Source: Sphacelaria rigidula
Lineage: Eukaryota > Phaeophyceae > Sphacelariales
NCBI GenBank assembly: GCA_964200075.2
Contig: CAXNAA020000162.1
Coordinates: 1 to 25,555, forward strand
Direction of reading: 5' to 3'
Length of the DNA stretch: 25,555 nt
This document shows positions 18,201-25,555 of this stretch, in pieces. A model generated the notes under the pieces. That model ran no database searches. It had not been told where the DNA came from and saw nothing but the letters and a program-made list of their open reading frames with translations. Position 1 is the stretch's first letter. The number at the start of each line of letters is the position of its first letter. A program made the translations under genes and the position numbers.

Positions 18201-21200
18201 TCTCTGACGCACGGAGTTTCTCCTGGAGGCGATCCCCCCAGTGTTTTGAAGGCTGACCTACCTCCTTGGGCCCTTGCGTGGCCATTCGTTTGAACATGAT
18301 CTGCTTCGGAAGACGTGTTCCGCCCTGCCGGACGAAGACCCCCGCGAGGCAGAGTTGAGCTTGCAGATGGTCGTCTCGAGACGCTCACAGTTGTTTATGT
18401 CGAGGGCCAGCTCTGTATGAAATAGGCTTGTGTCCAGTGCGACGACCCTTCTTGCGAAAGTCGACTGCTTACGGTGACAGCTTGTGGTGGGCACTGCAGG
18501 GGATTTCGAAGTCCTCTGGGCGCAGCGTCCACGTAGCACATCCGTACGCCATACTTCGAAGAAGATTCCACCACCTGCCACTATGAGCAGCCGGATTCCT
18601 AGGGAGAATTTGGCGTTGGGCCGCCCGTGAAGTTGGTAACCACACTTTCGGAGGTGTGCCCACGCAGCGCTGACACGGCGCTTGATCCCCTCTGGAGCAT
18701 CGTATATGCCCTGATAGCACCACCGGGGTAGACGAATTCGGTCATCTGCTTGTACCGTTGACCTACTGTCTTGATGTGCAGTGCGGTCTCCGGGGAGCTG
18801 GGTAGTGACCCCTGGCGCATGCCCTCCGTCTTGCTCTCAGGTACCGTGAGGCCAAAATCCTGACAGACCACTACCATTGTACCACAGTCATCATCCTAGC
18901 AAGCCCGTCTGGGGACCTCGACGTCATGCCTGCCTTATTTGCGTACGGCATTTCCCGTACAGCGCGTTGCACCCTCTCCGGTGGTGTCTCTTCCAGGGTT
19001 TCACCGACCACACCCCATGGCGCATCATCTAGATATACCAAGCCTGAGACGGTGACCGGATCTGCCTCGACATGTTGTAGGGTGACATCGACCAATGCCG
19101 CGCTGGAGATGCTGAACAGTAACGGGGGCGAAGCGCATCCTTGTTGAAGTTCCTGACAGACGTGGAACTGCTGTGATCGTTCGCCATCGTCCACTTGGAT
19201 CCGAGCTCGCATGCTGTCGTGGAACATACGGACTTTGCCTCGATCATCCGCGGCGAGACTCCAAAACAGGCAAACACTTCGCACAGGAGCGCACGGGTTA
19301 CTGAGTCGTAGGCCTTTTGCAGATCGTTGCAGTACGTGTTCTATGAGACGTTACTCGCTCCACCCTAACTCTTGCGGTCGGCGTACCACGAGCACCGTGT
19401 CGGTGGTTGGTCGTTGGCGCCGGAATCCGCACTGTTCATCAGCTCTGTGCTTCAGCAGTTTATCGTCTTTGTCCTTGATGTGCTGCTCGCTCTCTACTTC
19501 TCCTCCCGCAAAAATCCATCTTCCTTGCACCATACGGGGTTACCCCTCGGCCTCACTCGTACCGTCAACCTGGCACTCTCCCGCTCATTCCAGACCTGTT
19601 CGAAATCGGGCCGGTGTGCAGCATCCTCGAAGCACTCCTGTATGGTGACTTTCGGGTCGGACAGATCATCGCCGTCTCAGCGGAGCTCAAGAGTATATCG
19701 GCAAAGTTTGCAGCCAATGCACTGACTGCATCGCAGTTTACCCTGCTTCAGGTCGCTAATGATGGGCTGGGTCAGTAGCTCAAGTCTCCGTCGGTGTCGG
19801 ACCTTATCGATCGCCTGTCTACGGGTTTACGCCCAGTGGAGGCTCGTCGACATCGATCGCGTGCGAGTCGACCAAAGAGCTTCACAGAGGCACACACGAT
19901 ATTATCGTCTGATTTCGGCAAGGTTGCCGGTTGGAGGTGGACGATGGCAGTGCGAACAAACCTACGGTGGGCTTGCCATGTGATGTGTAGTCAATGCGCT
20001 TCTTGTCCGCAGGACGGTTAACAATACCGTTGAAATGTTTTCGACGTGCCTGCCTTCGGGGAGGCAAACATGTGTTGACCAGGGCAGGCCTGTTGTCACC
20101 TGCGAGTAAGTTGACGTACAGCAGTTCCGGTGCTATTACTGGTCAGGAGTCTCGGCCGTAAGCCCCTCTGCGAGTGAACCAATGTGCTCATGTCACACAG
20201 GGAACTCTTCAAACGGCGTGGGGGTCCACCCTGATAGCTGTGATTGGGCTGTCAAAGTAAATGTTGAACGCATTTTGGCGAAAGTTTCTATTATATCGCG
20301 AAATCATTCTCATCTCAGATCTTATTTTATAACCGGTATCAAACTCCATCTGTATTATCTGGACGTTCTTTCCAGAATCATATTCCCATCACATCATGTG
20401 TTAACTGAAGTGACTGGTGTCTTTTCACCTAAAGTTTGATTCTGACCGACGTTGGTCGGATGGCTATGCCCACATGTGTGCTTTCTATGACGCAGGCTGG
20501 CGAGGGCTTCGTTGGAAGGCATTGGTTTAAACTCGGAGCAGGCGTCTGCAGCTGTGGCGGCGATGACTCTGCTAGGATCTGCGGCTGTTCTAGGGGTGTT
20601 TGTTGAACGCTTCGGGGGAGATATGCCGCCGTTGCCTACCGAGTACGATCTCGAAAAGGTGAGCTTCTTTCGGAAACTGCTTGCAAGGGAATACTGTACT
20701 TGGAGTTCGACGTAAACATTCTTTGATGCCTGAATCTCAGCCTGTTTTTGTTTCTGTTTTCCCTTTCCTCCCGCTTCGTTTTTCTCGCCTTATTTCTTCC
20801 CCATTCGCTCTATTTGTCCTCTCCTTTCCTTCATGACTAACGCTACGATAGCCCTCCCGCCCAAAACAAATGGCTGGTTTGGGGAGCCAAAATCTACACG
20901 AAAGTCGAAACGAAACAAGCGGAGCACAAGAAGCAGCTGGAATCGTTTTCGCTAATGTCGCCCATATTAGGCGCTTCATGCAGCCTGAAACCAAACATCA
21001 CGCACTGTATGACCATTTCTTTTTGACAGCTTTGGGCTGGTCCTTTGGGGGGTCTCTCGTAGTACAAGCCTTCTATCTCTACCGTTTCTCGAGTTGCCTT
21101 CAGTAAGTGTTTCCATTTGTTTGCTTGGATGCGTCCATCTTGTGGATGGTGGCGAGGGCCGAGTTTTTGGTGGATGAGTCAATATGCGGCAATCAAAAAC

Positions 21201-24200
21201 CAATTAGTTGGACGATTTTGTTTTCTTCCAGCGACGGTGAGAATCAAATGGCCCCTTCGGTGTGAGCGCGATCACAAACATCTTGGGTTGGATTTGACTG
21301 ATGGAATTGATTTCGAATTAGTTGGAGACAATGTCACATGTTGACGGTGTTGAAGGAACCGAAAGCAGTCCTATTGCTTCATACGCCATCAGAATTTGGC
21401 AAACGACACGATACACGAATACGAGGCCCCTCGAATCTTCAACGAAGTCTCTCCAATTTTCTTCCCCTTTATGCCGAAAAAAGATGACACAGGGGGGCAC
21501 AATGGGCTCTCAACACACCGCTTCGGTCATGGCTCATCTATGGTGCCTGATCGTGGCATGCACGTCTGTGAATGCCCTTGTGAATCATGCAGTACATTTC
21601 CAGGGGGGATGCAGACGACATATGAAAGGTCTGGAAAATCACATAACTCAGAGAATTAACTCACGCATAACCGAATTCCAGTGAGAAGTGGAGCAACGGC
21701 CCAAGCAGGGGTTGCCAATGACAATGCACGAATGATCAACCCTCAACTCGTAAGTCGGCGTATAGGGTGCGACGAGAGGTAATGATCACCGACGAACTTT
21801 TTTTGTCCTTTATTGATTGATCGATCGGTTGATTGATTGGGTGTTGCATATGACTGCTATCCTGCGGGATCCAGGCGTGTTTACAAGAGTCGTACTTGAG
21901 GTAAAAAATTAGGAAAACACTCGCTGGAAAGGAAAAGGGATATCCGCCCTAAAACATAAGGAAAGGAAATGGATAGAAGAAGACACGAAGATTAAACGGA
22001 AACGAAAACATGAAAAAGAAGAGGAAGGAAATGGAAGGGAACAAGAAAAATCAAAATTAAACTAATGGAAAATAAATAAGGATAAATCAAATAAAACAAA
22101 AATAAAATAAAATGCAATGAAATAAAATGTAATGAAATAAAAATGTAATGAAAATGAAAAAAAAACAGAAATAGAACAAGAAAACCACGCAAGCCTCAGC
22201 AGTCAAGGACAAAGTATAGCAGAAGATTCACAGGAGCACAATGGGGAATATCACAAGGCTATGAGCCAAGGAAAAAATCAACAAGCGATGAGAGAAGACA
22301 GGGAAAGTCGATGTACGGTTTAAGTCCGCTCCCCCTATTCACATACCCCTACATGCCCCGTTCAATACACTCAAAACGAAACATAATCGCCGGTGAGAAG
22401 AGGCATGCACGAGAATTGACCACTTTTTACCTTGTGCTTGCCCTCCCTCTCCTCCCGCCTCTGAAAAGTTGGACGCATTTTACAGGCGGAAACCCTTGGT
22501 TGTGGCTCGTCGATTCGTGGAAGTCTCTTCCTCCCTGGCTCGCTTCTTGTTGAGCGTTTTGGCGGACGTCTTGACCAACAACTGGGACAAGAACATGCGA
22601 ATCCGGGCGGTGCAAATGCGAGAGTTCACGAGCTCCAATGGCCCGGCTTTCATCAAGGTGGAGGTTCTGGTTGTTGAATGTTGGTTGGTGTAGTGATGGA
22701 GCTGCGGTTACGGATGCGGTCAGGTTCTGAAGCGATTGGTCTTGAGAGTGTTGACTCAACAGTTTGAGCCGAGAGCATGCACTCCTTTTGCCACACTATT
22801 TAGATTTTGCGCGGATACTATCATGGTTCCCATGTCCGTCCGAGCCTTTATCGAGGTAAGCCGGGGTCATGAACGCTGTCGGTGGTTTTTCTCGGGACCT
22901 TCACGAGTTCTTAGACCGACATCTACATCAGGTTTCCTTGTTTGTTCACGCCTTTTTCAGTCTTCTCTTCCTCTTGTGTTACGATTAAGGAGTGCTTCCG
23001 CTTGCAGGTCTCGGTGACATGAGTCTAGTAAACACGGCTGGGTCAGTGGCGGATGAGTTAATGTAGCACAATCAATGAATCGATCGATTACTATATGCAG
23101 TCATCATCAATCAATTCAAGAAAGAAGTACCACCATCATCAGGGCTAGGACCATTCATTCTTTACACAGCTACTGTGGTACTCACTGCATACAGCTAGAA
23201 GTCTGGTTTGAAGCGCAGAAACTACACAGAGAAATCCCGATACAAGTCTGTGTCTCTGTTATTCACTTCACCCTTTTCCATCATTACTTTGTCGGGAAAT
23301 CCCGTTTTGTCCAATGTATATATATAACAGGTGGGACAAGGAGCGTCCATTAGACCCGACATCTTGCCTGCTCCATACCTAGAGGAGATGCAGAAGTTGC
23401 AGGTACGTGTCAGCCGTTTTCATGTTCAGTGAAGGTACTTGACTATAGATTCGCGTGCTCACTCGCCCCACCAGTGCGTCATCGCTTTGCCATGCGACAG
23501 AAAGTGTTTTTGGTGAGACACGACTGCCCGAAATACTTGGGCTGCTTACGAAACAGGGCTGCAATAGACCCTAGGAAAGCGTTGAAGCCTCTTTTGCGCG
23601 ACGTCATATCATCAACTGTTGGTGTGGCCCTCATCCACGGTTGCACATGCATCTTGGCGTAACGAATAGTCGAATGCTACGACCATCTCCGGCCGAATCA
23701 ACATACTCTCTAAGTTACTGGTGGGGGGTACGTTGTTCGGGAGAGGAGGCGACGGAGGCGGGCCACTGTGGCGCGGGTTACGGACGTCTGACTTTCATTC
23801 AATACACCCATCTCATTCATCCGGTATCTCAATCAATCTTCAATCAACTTTTATTCATTCATTGCTTTGCTGTGCATGTCGCAAGGCAAGCAACAGATGA
23901 GTACGCCCCCCCTCCCGCCTCCTCGGGACGAGTTCGTCGTCTAATGGTCTCAAGGGGTCAACCTATCTCTCCCCCGATACATGCCTTGCACTTCGTTATC
24001 GAGCGTTGGATCGTGGTTATCAGCAGCCCTGCAACTCGTCGACCTTCATCGAACTACTCTTAATGTGTAGATCCAAACTTTCCAAGGATGAGCGGAGTTT
24101 CAGTTATATGCAGCAGAAGCTATGGAACCATCATCGCTAGCAGCATCATCCTCATCATCACCGACATCAGCGTCGTCATGGTCGTGAAAAGGGACAAAAA

Positions 24201-24602
24201 CTAATTCTTGTTTTTACTACCCATATCGGTTGATCATCACATACACCACCTAATCCACGAAGACTCCAGCTACGGCCACGAGGTAGACATACCCGAGGTG
24301 AAGAAAGGAACACAATTGCTAGGGGAAATTCCGCACAGGAGGGGGGAGCGGGGATATTTTCACCATCGTTGCTGCTGCTGCTGTTGCTGTTGCTGCCTCC
24401 GCTGCTGCTACTGTTGCTACCGTTGTTGCTGTTTTTGCTGTTTTTGCTGTTTTTGCTGTTGTTGCGGTAGGATCGAGTGCCTGAGTTTTCTTCGGCCGAG
24501 GCAAAAACAATCCTTGAGCGAGAACTAGGCGTGCCGGTGGAACGAGTCTTCGACAGTATACGTTCCTTCGACAGACCTATCGCCGCCGCCTCTTTGGGCC
24601 AG
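15174..24602 (+). CDS. ABC1 (AarF/UbiB/COQ8) family atypical kinase, five exons, 3' end beyond the window
   Basis: Exons 15174-15295, 20496-20658, 22469-22657, 23331-23402 and 24471-24602 total 678 nt (226 codons) and join without a phase break. The order is: an N-terminal helical part (ALQSALRLAPLPANAWETTD), a possible membrane helix (AAMTLLGSAAVLGVFVERF), the family entry PTEYDLEK, RRKPLVVARRFVEV, NWDKNMRIRAVQMREF, the KxGQ block split by an intron (NGPAFIK | VGQGASIRPDILPAPYLEEM), LQDRVPEFSSAEAKTILERE, and the alanine-rich loop PIAAASLGQ. Family knowledge: these kinase-like ATPases act in plastids or mitochondria and support prenylquinone metabolism; KxGQ covers the active site and the A-rich loop replaces the usual glycine-rich loop. 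The wording resembles cyanobacterial/plastid members, so plastid location is inferred. Catalytic Lys, Glu and DFG lie past the window. The 5.2-kb first intron carries a LINE relic. Confidence 0.85.
16748..16985 (+). repeat. Dispersed repeat B, copy B1
   Basis: It matches 20833-21062 through shared blocks: gatag.cc.ccc, ggttggtttg.ggagccaaaatctaca, agc.gagcaca.aagcag.tgg, tttttgtcaatg-type, and a final ggggctgagttgggg-like stretch. Divergence is considerable. I recognise no encoded domain on either strand. Confidence 0.65.
17405..17865 (+). repeat. Dispersed purine-rich repeat C, copy C1
   Basis: It shares with 21815-22215 an ordered series: gttgca.a, ggatcca, aggcgt..ta, gaggt.aa.aat, gaaaacac, then a long A/G-rich tract. 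It contains a pure GGAAA run at 17627-17667. The long minus-strand frames across it (Phe/Leu/Ser-rich) are low-complexity, not genes. Confidence 0.5.
18050..20070 (-). pseudogene. Non-LTR retrotransposon (LINE) relic: endonuclease end plus reverse transcriptase
   Basis: In minus-strand order I read: a tail of an exonuclease/endonuclease/phosphatase domain (KKRIDYTSHGKP, then NQTIIS where SDHNLV is usual, 19880-20070); RT entry EQCGFRRQRPTTDTVLVVRR (about 19440-19380); LQKAYDSVTRALL (19330-19290); FGVSPRMI; a QGCASPPLLFSI block (about 19140); the catalytic region as MPYANKAGMTSRSPDGLARM (about 18950-18890); FGLTVPESKT; GQRYKQMTEFVYPGGAI; YGCATWTLRPEDF; and C-terminal GHARAQGGRS. These fall in several frames with stops, and the YADD Asp pair is replaced, so it is dead. 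It is antisense to the host + strand gene. Confidence 0.8.
20496..20658 (+). CDS. ABC1 kinase exon (54 codons)
   Basis: The acceptor is ctttctatgacgcag and the donor GAAAAG|gtgagc. The exon reads SLEGIGLNSEQASAAV, a hydrophobic stretch, then FGGDMPPLPTEYDLEK, the start of the conserved ABC1 region. A first-exon ATG at 20512 would be possible if upstream exons are wrong. Confidence 0.75.
20833..21062 (+). repeat. Dispersed repeat B, copy B2
   Basis: This is the second copy of repeat B, same orientation as B1, in the second ABC1 intron. It follows a pyrimidine-rich tract (20750-20830). The frame GIVFANVAHIRRFMQPETKH is open here but only partly so in B1, so coding is doubtful. Confidence 0.65.
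21815..22215 (+). repeat. Dispersed purine-rich repeat C, copy C2
   Basis: This is the second copy of C, lying downstream of B2 as C1 lies downstream of B1. It holds tandem variants of aaataaaatgyaatg at about 22095-22160. The Phe/Tyr/Ile-rich minus-strand frame here is a product of base composition. Confidence 0.5.
22469..22657 (+). CDS. ABC1 kinase exon (63 codons)
   Basis: The pyrimidine tract cctctcctcccgcctctgaaaag precedes it and the donor is ATCAAG|gtggag. The exon reads LDAFYRRKPLVVARRFVEV and ends GPAFIK, the Lys of KxGQ. Confidence 0.88.
23331..23402 (+). CDS. ABC1 kinase exon (24 codons)
   Basis: The acceptor is tatatataacag and the donor TTGCAG|gtacgt. The exon reads VGQGASIRPDILPAPYLEEM then QKLQ. 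Gly-Ala-Ser follows GQ, where Ala-Leu-Ser is usual in the family. Confidence 0.9.
23883..23912 (-). repeat. Family A fragment in inverted orientation
   Basis: These 30 bp are the reverse complement of 24634-24663 with one mismatch (gggggcgtactcatYtgttgcttgcc). It is the left-end segment of family A only and abuts SINE fragment S3. Confidence 0.75.
23921..24010 (-). mobile_element. SINE-like family, truncated copy S3
   Basis: About 90 bp match the 3' part of S1: cctcggga.gagt, ggtctcaagg..tcaac, atctctcccccg.tac.tgcctt. The tRNA-like head is absent, as expected of a 5'-truncated copy. It directly abuts an inverted fragment of family A. Confidence 0.6.
24131..24180 (+). repeat. CAT/CAG-type triplet microsatellite
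   Basis: Imperfect tcatcatc / agcagcatc repeats, intronic. Confidence 0.7.
24368..24466 (+). repeat. GCTGTT / GCTGTTTTT microsatellite forming the acceptor tract
   Basis: Repeats of gctgctgttgctgtt pass into three to four copies of gctgttttt, then gttgttgcggtag and the exon. It takes the place of an ordinary pyrimidine tract for the 24471 exon. Confidence 0.8.
24471..24602 (+). CDS. ABC1 kinase exon (44 codons), last in the window
   Basis: The acceptor gttgttgcggtag follows a GCTGTTTTT microsatellite, and the donor is GGCCAG|gtacct. The exon reads DRVPEFSSAEAKTILERELG and ends DRPIAAASLGQ, the alanine-rich nucleotide loop. It exits in phase 0 into an intron made of family A repeats. Confidence 0.9.
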
Positions 24603-24916
24603 GTACCTATATTGCGGAGCAGGTGGGGGGCGGGGGGGGGCGTACTCATTTGTTGCTTGCCTTAGTCGTTTGACCATTGACCACGCATCCCTTTCGAGAC
24701 GGAGCACTGGTAGGGGGCGGGGGGGGTTCTCATTTGATGCTTGCCTTAGTCTTTTGACCTTTGACTACGCATCAGTTTTCGAGACGGAGAACCCGTTCCT
24801 ACTCCTCATAGAGATACCTCCAACGTGTGGCCGCGCATTGCGTTTCATCCATATACTAGACTAGAGGGGGGTGAGGGGGGGCGTACTCATTTGTTGCTTG
24901 CCTTAGTCGTTTGACC

Positions 24917-24926
24917 NNNNNNNNNN
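24917..24926. other. Assembly gap (10 N)
   Basis: Ten N lie inside the repeat array, just after the shared segment cttagtcgtttgacc. The true length and unit number here are unknown. Confidence 0.99.
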
Positions 24927-25333
24927 TAGGGGGTGCTGGGTGGGCGTACTCATTTGTTGCTTGCCTTAGTCGTTTGACCATTGAACACGCATCCTTTTCG
25001 AAACGGAGCACCGTTCCTACTCCTAATAGAGACACCTCCATATTTTCGGTGCCCATTACGTTTCTTCCATACATAACATGAAACCTTTCACATGTCTCGT
25101 CTCCTTCCTGATTCGCCTTCTGTGGCCACCATCTATCTCCTAGTATAGCCATCGTTTCCCCCCCACTGTCTAATGCATAAAACGATCTCATGCCACCTTC
25201 GTTCACGTCCCGCATCTCCCCCTCTAGCGTGTCCCGTTCTTCCTTCTAGAATTTATATTCTGCCACTATATGAGTTCTGCTCTCTATTGCTTCGCCACAG
25301 GAGTAATTCTGTACATCTGCCTCCTCCTCCGCT

Positions 25334-25415
25334 CGACTACTGGTTCATCTCTTGCTTGTTTCTGGCAGGTCCAGGTCCCCCTGCCAGAAAGAAGAAAGAG
25401 GTATACTAGTAGTCG
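25334..25415. repeat. Hairpin at the right end of the complete family A unit
   Basis: The outer stem pairs CGACTACT (25334) with AGTAGTCG (ending 25415) and the inner stem pairs TTTCTGGCAG with CTGCCAGAAA. It marks the unit boundary. The A1 copy keeps only the left half (caactactggtatacc). Confidence 0.7.
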
Positions 25416-25555
25416 AAAGGGGGAGGAGGAGGGGGCGTACTCATTTGTTGCTTGCCTTAGTCGTTCGACCATTGACCACGCATCCATCTCGAGACGGAGG
25501 AGGGTTCGTAGTGCTAATAGAGACACTTCCAACCTTCTGGTGCTCATTACTTTCC

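Larger units (their letters stand above)
15296..20495 (+). other. Large intron (5.2 kb) filled with repeats
   Basis: It contains repeat B1, repeat C1 and an antisense LINE relic. A + strand frame at about 15900-16057, with EIASEFKVSRLNDAVLLREH and a possible donor AAA|gtacgt, could be a skipped exon, but no phase-2 entry and exit was found. 15300-15900 and 16060-16745 show nothing recognisable. Confidence 0.5.
24623..25555 (+). repeat. Tandem array of family A units, running off the right edge
   Basis: Five unit starts are visible: about 24623 (short), 24711 (internally deleted), 24866 (cut by the gap), 24927 (near full length, to about 25415) and 25421 (continues past the end). Each begins with a G-rich stretch followed by cgtactcatttgttgcttgcc or a close variant, then AGTCGTTTGACC and CACGCATC. 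Units join through tatactag..ag..gggg, so the array is head to tail. It occupies the intron after the last ABC1 exon seen. Confidence 0.8.

Noticed and set aside
18871-19284. A functional reverse transcriptase gene
   Set aside because: The catalytic Asp pair is lost, frames are broken and the endonuclease is a fragment, so it is a relic.
21992-22192. Minus-strand Phe/Tyr/Ile-rich frame that looks like membrane protein
   Set aside because: It comes from the A-rich repeat C2, and the apparent hydrophobicity is base composition.
24623-25555. CRISPR array
   Set aside because: The repeats are hundreds of bases long, variable, and contiguous without unique spacers of even length, in a eukaryotic intron.

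Overview
This is a eukaryotic nuclear window, not bacterial. Coding signal occurs only as short exons with GT..AG borders and compatible phases, in a background of long introns, microsatellites and decayed mobile elements. A plastid-type ABC1 (AarF/UbiB) kinase, a complex I NDUFB2-like gene, many-exon genes and kilobase introns suggest a photosynthetic stramenopile, most likely a brown alga. That placement is inference.

Layout. 1-1200: exon-like open frames on both strands, unresolved. 1564-4094 (-): two-exon NDUFB2-like gene with a mitochondrial presequence-like start and a microsatellite-encoded acidic tail; its 2.1-kb intron holds a dispersed repeat (family A) and a foldback. About 4100-5750: no firm gene; it separates two head-to-head genes. 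5762-14101 (+): a chain of short, phase-compatible exons encoding a protein I do not recognise. 15174-24602 (+): five exons of the ABC1 kinase, which runs off the right edge after the alanine-rich loop. All exon phases allow the two + strand blocks to be one transcript, but they could also be two genes.

The introns hold the rest. There are three copies of a tRNA-derived SINE-like family (8.9-9.2, 14.6-14.9 and 23.9-24.0 kb). A degenerate endonuclease/reverse-transcriptase LINE relic lies antisense in a 5.2-kb intron (18.05-20.07 kb). A two-part repeat (B plus C) is duplicated at 16.7-17.9 and 20.8-22.2 kb. A tandem array of family A (24.6 kb to the end) contains a 10-N assembly gap.

The window's longest open frame (332 codons at 11074-12072) is probably not a gene; a 26-nt microexon in another frame lies inside it. 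Exon calls were read by eye from splice signals and reading frames and need transcript data.
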